DNA of 64,000 nucleotides from Desulfosporosinus meridiei DSM 13257 (GTDB lineage Bacteria > Bacillota > Desulfitobacteriia > Desulfitobacteriales > Desulfitobacteriaceae): the NCBI RefSeq assembly GCF_000231385.2, contig NC_018515.1, positions 2,810,501 to 2,874,500 of the forward strand. Reading direction: 5' to 3'. The translations under genes and the position numbers were made by a program. Shown piece by piece: positions 39,661 through 48,370 of this stretch. The first letter of the stretch is position 1, and each line of letters begins with the position of its first letter. A model generated the notes under the pieces. The model searched no databases. It worked only from the letters and a program-made list of their open reading frames with translations, and was not told where the DNA came from.

Positions 39661-41829
39661 CTACTTAACTCTATTTTTCTTCATATTTTTTCGTTTATCT
39701 AAAAGAAGCTCCGCAGTATGGATTGCTCTTACTCCAGGATTTCGCTTATCAAGCCCCCCTGAGATCTGCATCAAACAACCCGGACAGTCTACAACCACAA
39801 CATCCGCACCTGATTCTTCAATGTTATTTAGTTTTCGGTCTAAGATAGGACCAGATAACTCCGGAAATTTAATCGAATAGGATCCTGCAAAACCACAGCA
39901 ACGATCTGATTCCTTCATCTCAATAAGTTGAACTCCTGAAGTATCGGTTAAAATCTTGCGTGGTTCAGTATATACTCCCATTGACCTTTTCAAGTGACAG
40001 GAATCATGATAGGTTACCTTGAGCGGAATTCCATCTCCGCCCGGTGTTAAGCCTCCCAAGTCAAATAACAATTTGGAGAAATCCTTTGCTTTTTTGCTTA
40101 ATTCTTCTGCTCGAGAAGCTAAAGCCGGGTCATCATGCAGTAACTCTTTGAAGCTCTCCTTAAGCGCATGTGTACAAGTCGGGCAAGCAGAGACAACATA
40201 ATCGACCTTTTCAGCCTCTAAAGCTTCAATATTCATAATCGCACACTTACGTGCATTCCCCCGGTCACCCATATAGGTCGCTGGGGCTCCGCAGCAAGAT
40301 TGTCCATCAGGGAAAACAACTTCATAACCCTTTTCATTGAGAGCCTTAATTACCCCTTCTCCAATTCTGGGATAGACAAAATCGATTAAGCAGCCTGCAT
40401 ACAGGGCAATCTTCCCTTTTCGCTTTTTAACGTCCTGATTGATCGTTTTAAAAACATCCCGAAAAGGAACCTTGGCGACAGCGGGTAAACTCTTCTTCTC
40501 CGTGAGACCGGAAAGAAACATAGGTAAATGTCGGATAACAGGCTGTCCCTTAGTAAATGGCTTTTGAGCAACTGAGGCCATACGCAGCATTGAATGGAAT
40601 AAACGTCGATTAGACACTACATCAAGGGCGAATTTTTGAGTGAATGGAAGACCAGTCTTTTCTCCCATCCGATTACGCAATTCCAAGATCATTTGAGGTA
40701 TGTCTAATTGTCCGGGACAAACTTCTGAACACTTACCGCATTGGAGACAAAGATTTTGAGGATTCTGAGCATCTTTTTCAGAATTTACAAAGTTAGTTAA
40801 TATTGTTCCGATGCCCCCAGTATAAATATGTCCATAGACATGCCCACCCACAAGTTGGAATGCTGGGCAAACGTTCAGACATGATGCACAGCGAATGCAT
40901 TGAAAAGTCTTTTTAAACTTTTCATCCTCATACATCTTGCGTCTGCCGTTATCCATTAAGACGATATGGAATTCTTTATCTTGAACCGTCCCGTCTGGAT
41001 AATAAGCAGGGGTCGGCCCTGTTACCATACTGACATAACTGGTAATTTGCTGACCTGTCGCACTTCTTGGTAGTGCTTGAAGAATGTGTGTAGCATCTTC
41101 AAAGTTTGGTACGAGTTTTTCTATGCCCACTAAGAAAACATGAGTAGGCGGCAAGGTTGAAGTTAAACGACCATTACCTTCATTGGTAAGCATAATTAGT
41201 GTTCCTGTCTCAGCAATTGCCATGTTAGCACCAGAAATACCCATGTCTGCTTCTAGAAAGGATTTTCGCAGTTCTTCTCTAGCTGTTTTAACAAGTTCAG
41301 CAATAACAGGCTGATTTAGCTTGTGCAAATGTCCAGAGAAGACGTCGGCAACCTCTTCTTTCGTCATATGGATTGCTGGCATAACCATGTGGGAAGGATG
41401 TTGTCCGGCAAGTTGGACAATCCATTCTCCTAAGTCGGATTCCTGTACTTCCATTCCTGCCGACATTAAGGTTTTATTCAGTAAAATTTCTTCTGAAACC
41501 ATTGATTTAGACTTTACAACCCGTTTTACTTCCTTCTTTTTTGCTAACTCGAGAATATATTGTTTGGCGTCTTCACCAGTTGAAGCACGATATACTTTTG
41601 CGCCTCGAGCTGTAGCTTGTTTTTCAAATTGATCAATCATTTCCTCCAAATGACTGGCAGCATAGGATTTTACTTCTGCAATATTATCACTGATTTCTTT
41701 AAAATTGTAACCTTCATAAGCTTTTTCACGAGAAATCACATAGGCATCTCCAAAACGCCCCAAGGCTCCGCGTAAAACGTTATTATCTAGTGCATCAGAA
41801 ATTTTCTTTTTAAACTGTTTGTCAGCCAT
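39661..41829 (-). CDS. Fused lactate-utilisation iron-sulfur protein (LutB + CCG domains)
   Basis: A 722-residue protein joining two functions. An N-terminal LUD domain (about 60-290) is followed by two 4Fe-4S motifs (CIRCASCLNVCPAF near 310 and CLQCGKCSEVCPG near 360). Two CCG domains of LutA/GlcF type follow (ALYAGCLIDFVYP...SCCGAP, CPTCTHAL; then SCHLKRSMG, DRCCGFAGSYS, CPGCLMQ). It is the size and order of the LldH protein of sulfate reducers, which channels electrons from L-lactate oxidation. It overlaps the LutC-like gene by one base (TAATG). Cytosolic, membrane-associated. Confidence 0.9.
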   Translation of the reverse strand: MADKQFKKKISDALDNNVLRGALGRFGDAYVISREKAYEGYNFKEISDNIAEVKSYAASHLEEMIDQFEKQATARGAKVYRASTGEDAKQYILELAKKKEVKRVVKSKSMVSEEILLNKTLMSAGMEVQESDLGEWIVQLAGQHPSHMVMPAIHMTKEEVADVFSGHLHKLNQPVIAELVKTAREELRKSFLEADMGISGANMAIAETGTLIMLTNEGNGRLTSTLPPTHVFLVGIEKLVPNFEDATHILQALPRSATGQQITSYVSMVTGPTPAYYPDGTVQDKEFHIVLMDNGRRKMYEDEKFKKTFQCIRCASCLNVCPAFQLVGGHVYGHIYTGGIGTILTNFVNSEKDAQNPQNLCLQCGKCSEVCPGQLDIPQMILELRNRMGEKTGLPFTQKFALDVVSNRRLFHSMLRMASVAQKPFTKGQPVIRHLPMFLSGLTEKKSLPAVAKVPFRDVFKTINQDVKKRKGKIALYAGCLIDFVYPRIGEGVIKALNEKGYEVVFPDGQSCCGAPATYMGDRGNARKCAIMNIEALEAEKVDYVVSACPTCTHALKESFKELLHDDPALASRAEELSKKAKDFSKLLFDLGGLTPGGDGIPLKVTYHDSCHLKRSMGVYTEPRKILTDTSGVQLIEMKESDRCCGFAGSYSIKFPELSGPILDRKLNNIEESGADVVVVDCPGCLMQISGGLDKRNPGVRAIHTAELLLDKRKNMKKNRVK

Positions 41830-42401
41830 TATGCCACACCTCCAACTTCCTCATCGACAAAGACAACTACAAGTTGCTTAGGACCGTGAACTCCGATTGT
41901 TAAAACTCGCTCAATATCTGAAGTCCTGCTAGGTCCTGTTATAAACCCTACAAAACCAGGTATTTCTGGCAAGCTGTGAATTGTGGCCATCGTATCCTTT
42001 AGGGTTGGAATTAATTTATCCGTTGAAATAAGTGCAATGTGTATCGGAACGAGGGTCGAACATAGACGCTGGTTTACATCTGCATCTGCCTGTACTAAAG
42101 AGCCCAGCTCCGCAATCGCATAATTTACTTGAGTTATACCGGCTTGTGCGTCAGGTGTTACCTGGCGGAAATTATCGGTGTAGACAATTATCCCTTTTTT
42201 CTCAAATGAATTTACAAAATCTCCTTTTTCAGAGATGGGCGAATTTAAGAGTGCCACATCTTTTATTCCTTTTTCAATTAAAACATTGCAGACAAGCTCA
42301 CTGGCTTCTAATGCAGTGTTAACACGATAACACTCACCGGCTACTAATTCTATCTTTGTCTTGAACTTGTTATATAGATCGTCTTGTTGATCTTTATGCA
42401 T
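41829..42401 (-). CDS. LUD-domain lactate-utilisation protein (LutC/LldG)
   Basis: A 190-residue LUD-domain protein forming the second subunit of the lactate-oxidising complex. VNYAIAELGSLVQADADVNQRLCSTLVPIHIALIS and GFITGPSRTSDIERVLTIGVHGPKQLVVVFVDEE are the family core. AGGAGGAAGGTTTAC precedes the ATG. It overlaps the fused FeS gene downstream by one base, so both are translated together. A -35/-10 pair and a TGGTCAGACCA operator lie upstream. No lactate permease or other lactate gene is next to it. Confidence 0.88.
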   Translation of the reverse strand: MHKDQQDDLYNKFKTKIELVAGECYRVNTALEASELVCNVLIEKGIKDVALLNSPISEKGDFVNSFEKKGIIVYTDNFRQVTPDAQAGITQVNYAIAELGSLVQADADVNQRLCSTLVPIHIALISTDKLIPTLKDTMATIHSLPEIPGFVGFITGPSRTSDIERVLTIGVHGPKQLVVVFVDEEVGGVA

Positions 42402-42443
42402 GTAAACCTTCCTCCTAATTGATGAATCTTCTTAATTAACAAG

Positions 42444-42454
42444 TGGTCAGACCA
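42444..42454. promoter_or_regulatory. FadR/LldR-type operator
   Basis: TGGTCAGACCA is a perfect palindrome with the TGGTC-N-GACCA form recognised by FadR-family GntR regulators such as LldR and PdhR. It lies 43 bases before the LutC-like ATG and about 15 bases downstream of the -10 box, where a bound repressor would block transcription. No GntR gene is in the window. Confidence 0.75.
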
Positions 42455-42468
42455 TCATGCCACCTTAG

Positions 42469-42497
42469 AATTTAATTTTAAGACATTTTAATGACAA
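42469..42497 (-). promoter_or_regulatory. Promoter of the lactate-utilisation pair
   Basis: Minus strand TTGTCA (42497-42492) and TAAATT (42474-42469) with 17-base spacing, immediately upstream of the operator. Confidence 0.5.
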
Positions 42498-42694
42498 TTA
42501 CAATAACTTAGGAACTAAAAATTAAAAATATTATGTTAGTAATTCTAATAAGTAAATCTTGACACAAACAATACATCAAAAATTCCAGCCGAACTACAGA
42601 CTTCCTATAATTTACATATTGATTTTCGACATTATTTGCGTTATGGTTTAATCAGTAAAGTCTAGTAGTTAAATCTCCTGGATTTTGCGCAAAA

Positions 42695-42720
42695 GAGGAT
42701 TTCCGGACGCGGAAATCCTC
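42695..42720 (-). terminator. Hairpin, possible minus-strand terminator
   Basis: GAGGATTTCC/GGAAATCCTC with a six-base loop. A CTTTT run follows on the minus strand. No minus-strand gene precedes it, so the function is unclear. Confidence 0.4.
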
Positions 42721-42876
42721 CTTAACTCATCTCGACCATAATGATAATTCTGATACCCTTAGATGACCAAGGGTTTCTTTATACATCTTCTGCCTAGCCT
42801 AGATTAATTGGTAACACATCTAATCTTGATTTCCGTATAATGAATTAAACCGTCATAGTTTAAAGGAGTTTATCTT

Positions 42877-42969
42877 ATGTTCGAATTACTCCTCTTTGTA
42901 CCGGGAATAATCACTTCGAGAGATCGCCCACGATATTATCCCTCTTTGTATTCTTACAGATGGTATTAG
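42877..42969 (+). CDS. Tyrosine-rich microprotein (30 residues)
   Basis: ATG eight bases after AAAGGAG opens a 30-codon frame. The peptide starts MFELLLFVPGIITSRD and ends YYPSLYSYRWY. The first third is a short hydrophobic stretch; the last third is extremely rich in Tyr and aromatic residues with basic Arg. A consensus -10 TATAAT (42836-42841) lies upstream and a terminator (43038-43064) downstream, so it has its own transcription unit. No known family. Spore-coat peptides can be Tyr-rich, but this is only a loose parallel. Confidence 0.5.
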   Translation: MFELLLFVPGIITSRDRPRYYPSLYSYRWY

Positions 42970-43037
42970 TTATTAGAATGAGAGCACTAAGCTTTTGTCA
43001 CATAACTGAAACCTTTGAAATTCAAAAAAAGTCTTTC

Positions 43038-43064
43038 GCCTAGGTAATTTAAACCTAGGCTTTT
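43038..43064 (+). terminator. Terminator of the microprotein gene
   Basis: GCCTAGGT/ACCTAGGC with a seven-base loop followed by TTTTGTT, 69 bases after the microprotein stop. Confidence 0.75.
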
Positions 43065-43250
43065 GTTATACTATCACATCGGGTAGCATATCCCCTCTGA
43101 CTCCTAGGAGCTTACCTTTTTAATTTAGACTAAAGTTAGTTGACATACTTAATGCATCAAAATCAATATAGGACTTTTTTTATTTAAATCCACTTAATTG
43201 AAGTGTTCTAATTATCTTCACTGAATAGTACTTATGAATGAGGGGATATA

Positions 43251-44030
43251 ATGAGTAGTATTCAATACGATCCGGAAATTCTCTATGTACAAAAGTTGTA
43301 TTTTTTCTTATATTTAGCTACAATCTCCATACTTATAGCCTTAATAATAATTGTTTACGTTGATCTTAGAAGCGGGTTATATAGCTTGGCAGTGGGTTTT
43401 GGCCTTTCCTACATAGGTATGGTAATGAAGAAAAACTTTAACCCTCCCGGAAAAAGGTTATCTGCTCAACGAATGGCACACACCATTTCTCAAGACAGCA
43501 GTCCTTTATCAATCGCTGGTTTTGCCAGCCAACTATATTATTACTTTCATGAACCAACTCAAGCAATTTCGATTCTTGAAAAATTCTTATCAAGTCAAGA
43601 CCCCTTACTTTGTATGACCCTTGGAGATATTCTTCTTAAAGAAGGCAAGCCTATGCGTGCACTGTATATTTTGAGGGATAATCCTCATGCGTTAGTTGAC
43701 CCTCTTTTACTGGCAACCCAAGGCCGTGTACTGATTCAAATTAACAAAATTCCAGAAGCAGTAAAAATGTTTGAGCGTAGTATACACCTTGCAAAACAAA
43801 ACAAATTTCCTAAAAGCAGTAACAATTGGATTACGCAAAAAATATTAACCGTCAGCTATCTAGCAAATATTCACCATAGTCTTGCGGATTGCTATATTAT
43901 GCTTAATGACTTTCATTTAGCAAAAAAACACTACCGTTCTGGTAATTACCGGGTCTTTGATGTGTCCCTTTGGCGTCATTGCCCATCAGTTCAGTTAGAT
44001 TCCACAAAAAACCACAAAAATACTAAATAG
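43251..44030 (+). CDS. Membrane protein with TPR-like repeats
   Basis: A 259-residue protein. Two N-terminal transmembrane helices (LYFFLYLATISILIALIIIV, about 15-35; and LYSLAVGFGLSYIGMVM, about 43-60) anchor a soluble C-terminal domain with TPR-like helix pairs. Examples are PTQAISILEKFLSSQDPLLC, GKPMRALYILRDNPHAL and KIPEAVKMFERSIHLAKQ. GAGGGGATATA precedes the ATG. It is a probable protein-interaction scaffold at the membrane. The family is not recognised. It is followed by a separate 53-residue small gene. Confidence 0.7.
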   Translation: MSSIQYDPEILYVQKLYFFLYLATISILIALIIIVYVDLRSGLYSLAVGFGLSYIGMVMKKNFNPPGKRLSAQRMAHTISQDSSPLSIAGFASQLYYYFHEPTQAISILEKFLSSQDPLLCMTLGDILLKEGKPMRALYILRDNPHALVDPLLLATQGRVLIQINKIPEAVKMFERSIHLAKQNKFPKSSNNWITQKILTVSYLANIHHSLADCYIMLNDFHLAKKHYRSGNYRVFDVSLWRHCPSVQLDSTKNHKNTK

Positions 44031-44178
44031 TTCTCCTTTCTTTTCCCTTTTGTTTTCAATCCTTACTCCCTATTCCAACAGCTTTCTCGGATAGAATTCT
44101 CTATAATAAGGATAATACTTATAGGTTGTTCCAATATTGGACAAGACTTACCGCAAGTACTGAAATGGAGGGTGAAAA

Positions 44179-44340
44179 ATGCTGTCAACTCATGCTAGTG
44201 AAATTCTGGGATTCATCCGTGATTTTGAAGCATCCTCTCGTGATTATCTCCTCTCCAAAGGCTTGAGTGAAAACGAGATGAAGAATGCCTATCTGGACTT
44301 CCAGTGGAACTTTCTACATACAATTCTCAAGAAACATTAG
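44179..44340 (+). CDS. Small helical protein (53 residues)
   Basis: ATG follows TGGAGGGTGAAAA. The 53-residue peptide starts MLSTHASEILGFIRDFEASS and continues with SKGLSENEMKNAYLDFQWNF, ending LHTILKKH. It is an amphipathic, all-helical-looking protein without cysteines or membrane segments. It ends 54 bases before a strong bidirectional terminator (44394-44434). Its size and helices recall small sporulation or anti-regulator peptides, but no family can be named. Confidence 0.65.
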   Translation: MLSTHASEILGFIRDFEASSRDYLLSKGLSENEMKNAYLDFQWNFLHTILKKH

Positions 44341-44393
44341 TAGGCAGTTGTAATAATACAAGGATTTTCTTTTAATAAGACAAAATGAGCTTT

Positions 44394-44434
44394 AAAATAA
44401 TCAAGAGCCTTCACAGAAGGCTCTTGATTATTTT
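44394..44434. terminator. Bidirectional terminator
   Basis: A perfect 19-bp stem with an ACA loop, rich in A and T at its base, serves the 53-residue gene and the convergent cyclase-like gene. Confidence 0.9.
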
Positions 44435-44477
44435 ATTTAGGATAGATAAATTTATAAAATTTGATGATAAACAGAAG

Positions 44478-46064
44478 TTATCTGAAAAAGGATGCTTTAT
44501 ATAACCGTTGATAACGTTGCAGTGCACGGATAGCTGTCAAAGCTGTAGTTATAGGTTCTTCATAATTCCATCCTTTTGCATAGATCCCTCGATAAGACGG
44601 TGTAAAAGAGCCATTGCTGTTCTGTTCCGAGAGGAGATTTTTAATTCCACTTTCTAGAACTCTCAAGGGAACATTTCTTGAAAAACGCCATAGCCCTGCG
44701 ATTGTCAAACCAGTTTCCACAACAGAGCCCCAGCTCCCATCCAACTTCTGTGATTCCACTAGATACTCTAGCCCCTTTTTCCTGGCTCCTATAACATGAC
44801 GTGCAGTATTCCATCGTTCCCAACTGAACTTCCACTTACTTAACAATTCCATAGCCTGAGCTGTGCTATAAATTGAGCCCTCAAACCAAGATGCGGGAAA
44901 AGCCCCTTGGTCGTTCTGCTGTGCCAAAATCCAATTAAGCCCCTTCCAGATTTTTTCCTCTTGTGCACGCGAACTTCGCCATAAGGCTTCTAACACATGA
45001 ATACTTACGTCTACACTGGAAATATAAACTGGAAATTCCGAGCAAACATTAGGTGGTATACCTTGGAAACTGGGAAATGTACTCCAACTCCCGTCAGGGT
45101 TTTGTAAACTCTCCAGTAGGTTTACTCCAAGGTTATTCCTTTCACCAACTACCTGATGTAAACCAATCAGAGCAACTGCCGTATCATCTAAATCCGGATG
45201 AGTGTATGGAGGGGTACTACCATAACTGCCATCTGTATTTTGAGCTCTTTGCAACCAGCTGACTGCTTCTTCAAGCCAAGGGATTTCTGAAAAGTTCTGA
45301 GCTACTTCCCCAAAGACACTTACTGCCCATCCGACTGACCATACTTTTAGTTGGTCAAAAGCAGCCCATCCTCCACTTGGATATTGTTTCTTTACCAACC
45401 ACCTCCCAGCTTTTTGAGTTTGTTCTATATACATTCCCTTGCTCACTAAGGCTAGAATTGACATACTGGTCGCAATTATATCTTCGGCCCAAGAACCGTC
45501 CGACATTTGGCTATTGATAAGGTATTGGATCCCCTTTTGAATTCCAGCTTGAGAGTTTGAGGCCAGTAGCGAGGCAGCTATCACCACAGATCTTCCATAA
45601 AGGGGTAGTCTTGTTAATACCCTATCCTCGAGAATGGTAGGAAGCATTATTTCCTCAGGCGTAGGCCCCTCCAATCCCGGAATAACTCTTTGTCCAAGGG
45701 ATAAAATCACGTGAGAAAATCTCTTGGCTTGTGAAAGAAGTTTAATCTTAGCTTTCCATCCGCCTTCACTTCCCTGCAGAACCATCCGAACTATTTGGGT
45801 AATCTCTTCATCAGGTTCATCACCGGGGAATTTCCCCCACCCTCCTTGATTTTGCTGCTTTAACCACTGTATTCCACGCAGTTGAGCGTTTTCAAATCCT
45901 CTTCCCACCGCCAGAAGGGCCAGCGCCGCCAAGGCTGTAGCCCCTTGGCTTGGAGAGACACTGTGCAATTCATCAAGTTTTCCTGACAGTATCTGATTCA
46001 CACCTTCAGATACATATTTCCTAGCAAGGTCAAGACTCTCTTGGACTTCGTATTTTAAATCCAT
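44478..46064 (-). CDS. Short squalene-hopene cyclase-like protein
   Basis: A class II terpene-cyclase-like protein of about 528 residues with alpha/alpha barrels. The catalytic acid motif is DLDDT at residues 291-295, matching the DXDD rule. QW-type repeats recur: QGGWGKFPG, GSWAED, GGWAAF, GSYGS, GSWSTF, GAFPASW, GSWGSV, GSFTPS. It is about 100 residues shorter than typical bacterial SHC, mainly at the N-terminus. GGAGAGAATTCT precedes the ATG at 46064; the longer frame to 46100 lacks a ribosome site. Sporulenol synthase of Bacillus is a possible relative. The substrate is not proven. Confidence 0.82.
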   Translation of the reverse strand: MDLKYEVQESLDLARKYVSEGVNQILSGKLDELHSVSPSQGATALAALALLAVGRGFENAQLRGIQWLKQQNQGGWGKFPGDEPDEEITQIVRMVLQGSEGGWKAKIKLLSQAKRFSHVILSLGQRVIPGLEGPTPEEIMLPTILEDRVLTRLPLYGRSVVIAASLLASNSQAGIQKGIQYLINSQMSDGSWAEDIIATSMSILALVSKGMYIEQTQKAGRWLVKKQYPSGGWAAFDQLKVWSVGWAVSVFGEVAQNFSEIPWLEEAVSWLQRAQNTDGSYGSTPPYTHPDLDDTAVALIGLHQVVGERNNLGVNLLESLQNPDGSWSTFPSFQGIPPNVCSEFPVYISSVDVSIHVLEALWRSSRAQEEKIWKGLNWILAQQNDQGAFPASWFEGSIYSTAQAMELLSKWKFSWERWNTARHVIGARKKGLEYLVESQKLDGSWGSVVETGLTIAGLWRFSRNVPLRVLESGIKNLLSEQNSNGSFTPSYRGIYAKGWNYEEPITTALTAIRALQRYQRLYKASFFR

Positions 46065-46133
46065 AGAATTCTCTCCGTCTTCATATTTAGCAAATGCCAT
46101 AGTATTAACTATGAAAAGAAGAGAAATTCCGTT

Positions 46134-46174
46134 CCATTCAAAATGCCGAACTCTTAGTTCGGCATTTTGAATGG
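46134..46174 (-). terminator. Hairpin after the acetyltransferase gene
   Basis: A perfect 19-bp stem with CTT loop, 28 bases past the GNAT gene stop. The T-tract is poor, but its position suits a terminator. Confidence 0.65.
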
Positions 46175-46201
46175 TACCTGTGAAAACTGCATTGAATGAA
46201 A

Positions 46202-46654
46202 TTATAAAATCTTACTAACTGCAATTTCATCACAGTTGGGGAATTTTATACAGTTAATGCATTCGGTCCATACCTTTTGAGGCATTTGATCCTTACTAAC
46301 CTCTTTATATCCACAAAACTTAAAAAATTCTGGTTGATATGTCAAGGCAAAAACTTTAGCACATCCAAGTTCTCTAGCTTCATCTTCAAGAGTTTTGACA
46401 ATTTGAGTTCCTATTCCTCTTCGCTTGTAGTCACTAGCCACTGCCAACGCTCTTATCTCTGCTAAATCACTCCAGAGTATGTGCAGTGAAGCAACTCCAA
46501 CTAAATTTTCATCTACTTCAGCTAGCAGGAATTCACGGATGTTCTCATACAACATATTTCTTGATCGGGGAAGCATGAGCCCTTGTTCTGCATTACTATT
46601 AATTAATGACATCATAGCTTCTACATCCGCTATTCGTGCCTTACGCAATTTCAT
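46202..46654 (-). CDS. GNAT acetyltransferase, short ArgA type
   Basis: A 150-residue GNAT enzyme. The acetyl-CoA loop reads DYKRRGIGTQIVKTL (about 80-95), with the N-terminal MKLRKARIADVEAMMSLINS. The C-terminal stretch FALTYQPEFFKFCGYKEVSK and the Cys-containing ECINCIKFPNCDE are typical of the short single-domain N-acetylglutamate synthase group found in Clostridia. AAAAGGAG precedes the ATG. It would start arginine biosynthesis by making N-acetylglutamate; no arg genes are adjacent, so assignment rests on the motif. Confidence 0.8.
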   Translation of the reverse strand: MKLRKARIADVEAMMSLINSNAEQGLMLPRSRNMLYENIREFLLAEVDENLVGVASLHILWSDLAEIRALAVASDYKRRGIGTQIVKTLEDEARELGCAKVFALTYQPEFFKFCGYKEVSKDQMPQKVWTECINCIKFPNCDEIAVSKIL

Positions 46655-46948
46655 CTTGATGATCTCCTTTTATGATTTTTGCATAATTATACACCATATC
46701 TAATTTTCTTGCATACCCATATTCGTTAATTTACAATTAATATTTTCTATCAGTATTTAAGCAAAAGGTTACCTGTCGGATTTTGTTCTATTTTTTTCCA
46801 TCTAATTTTTCCAAGCACGCCTGTGAGGCGGATTTGTTATTATTCCTAAAAATATCATTTCTCCTTTTTCTTACATTTTTTTACCTCGTTATATGGTAAA
46901 CTATGTCAGTGTGTTTCTTTTAGTAGTTTTTGGAAGGAGTCTTTCATT

Positions 46949-48370
46949 GTGGTTCCCCTTAAATTTCGATTTCATTCTTTCCATCGACAATGGGTTTTTA
47001 ACCTATTCTCAGTTTTTTTTCTAGTCTGCGTTGTTTTATGTTATTACTTGCCCATCTCTCAATTAGTGCGCATTACTTTAGAATTTATCACATTCACAAT
47101 CCTAGTTGTCTGGTTTGAGCCTTGGTTTACCTCATGGGGAAAAGTTTGGATAATAGCCTCGACCCTGCTTATACTGGGTTCATATCTAAATCCAGTACTT
47201 CCTTCTGGCCCATTAATGCTGGCACATGTCTTTTTTCTGCTTGTCATGATGCTTCTTTTTAATCATACAGAAAAACAAAAACTTCGTCTTCATGAACACC
47301 ATCTCAAAACGATTCGAGTGCTTTTGCGGCAACATCCTCCTCTAATTCAAACAGCAGATTATACTAACGAAGCAATCATTATCCTGGATAATCTAGGTAC
47401 TATTCTAGACATAAATGCAGAGTCCTCAATACTTTTATCTCTACCTGAGTCTAGCTTAGTTGGCAAATCCATTTATAATGTTCTAGGAATCTTACCAAAT
47501 GCCCAACCGACTAATATACCTGAAAATGGTGATTTTAACTGGACACAACAAGGTGTTACCAAGTATTTGAAATTTCGAACCCGCCCTTTGCTAGACCGGA
47601 ACAAACCTTCAGGAACTCTTGTGACCCTATTTGATATCAGCGAATCAATAAATCGTTTAGAAAATGAGTTACAAATCGAGAAGCTTTCGATAGTGAGTCA
47701 AGTTTCAGCCGGCTTGGCCCACGAAATCCGCAATCCCCTGACGACAATTAAAGGCTTTATGCAATTAATTACTCCTGAGCAATGGCCTGAAGTATTTCGC
47801 CCATATCAAGTACTAATACTCGATGAAATCGAAACAATTAACCAGCTGCTTAATAAGTTCATCTTAATTACCAATCCCTCTGCACCTCACTTTGAAAAGC
47901 TCAACTTGCTAGAATGCATTTCTTCCTTAACTGAAGCTACTATACCTTATATTTCAAAATATGGAGTGTTTCTAGATGTAGAATGCCCTTCGCAGTCAGT
48001 CTATGTAATGGGTGACAGAGAACAGCTTCACCAGGCATTAATGTCCATTGTTAACAACGGCGTTGAAGCTTCTCCCCTAGGCGGAAAAGTCAGCATCCAA
48101 TTAACCCAAAATGAGTCCTGGGTCAGCATAAGCGTCACTGACGATGGCCCGGGTATTCCTGAGACTCTTCGCAGCAAAATTCTCGATCCTTTTTTTACTA
48201 CGCATGAAGAAGGGACTGGACTGGGGTTAACTATTGCTCAACAAATTATTCTTACCCACCACGGTAAGCTTCATTTTTCTGATTCATCTATCACAACCGG
48301 TACAGTTGTAACAATAAGTCTTCCACGTTTAGATTTTACAGATACCCTTTCTGCACGAGTGACTGACTAA
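46949..48370 (+). CDS. Membrane sensor histidine kinase with PAS domain
   Basis: A 473-residue kinase. Hydrophobic helices (about 15-105) make a five-segment membrane sensor, followed by a PAS domain (about 135-235, ILDNLGTILDINAESSILLS). The H-box is GLAHEIRNPLTTIKGF (about 260-275), and the ATP-binding domain shows N-box VNNGVEAS, G1 SVTDDGPGIPE and G2 EEGTGLGLTIAQQ. It resembles the KinB-like sporulation kinases. The start is GTG at 46949 behind GGAAGGAG. There is no adjacent response regulator, which is usual for orphan kinases feeding Spo0F or Spo0A. It overlaps the convergent hypothetical gene by 35 bases. Confidence 0.9.
   Translation: MVPLKFRFHSFHRQWVFNLFSVFFLVCVVLCYYLPISQLVRITLEFITFTILVVWFEPWFTSWGKVWIIASTLLILGSYLNPVLPSGPLMLAHVFFLLVMMLLFNHTEKQKLRLHEHHLKTIRVLLRQHPPLIQTADYTNEAIIILDNLGTILDINAESSILLSLPESSLVGKSIYNVLGILPNAQPTNIPENGDFNWTQQGVTKYLKFRTRPLLDRNKPSGTLVTLFDISESINRLENELQIEKLSIVSQVSAGLAHEIRNPLTTIKGFMQLITPEQWPEVFRPYQVLILDEIETINQLLNKFILITNPSAPHFEKLNLLECISSLTEATIPYISKYGVFLDVECPSQSVYVMGDREQLHQALMSIVNNGVEASPLGGKVSIQLTQNESWVSISVTDDGPGIPETLRSKILDPFFTTHEEGTGLGLTIAQQIILTHHGKLHFSDSSITTGTVVTISLPRLDFTDTLSARVTD

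Larger units (their letters stand above)
42402..42876. other. Promoter region of the lactate pair and microprotein gene
   Basis: A 475-base gap between divergent units. It holds the lactate promoter and operator (42444-42497) and a GC-rich hairpin (42695-42720). A TATAAT -10 box for the plus-strand microprotein lies at 42836-42841. No further gene is seen. Confidence 0.5.
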
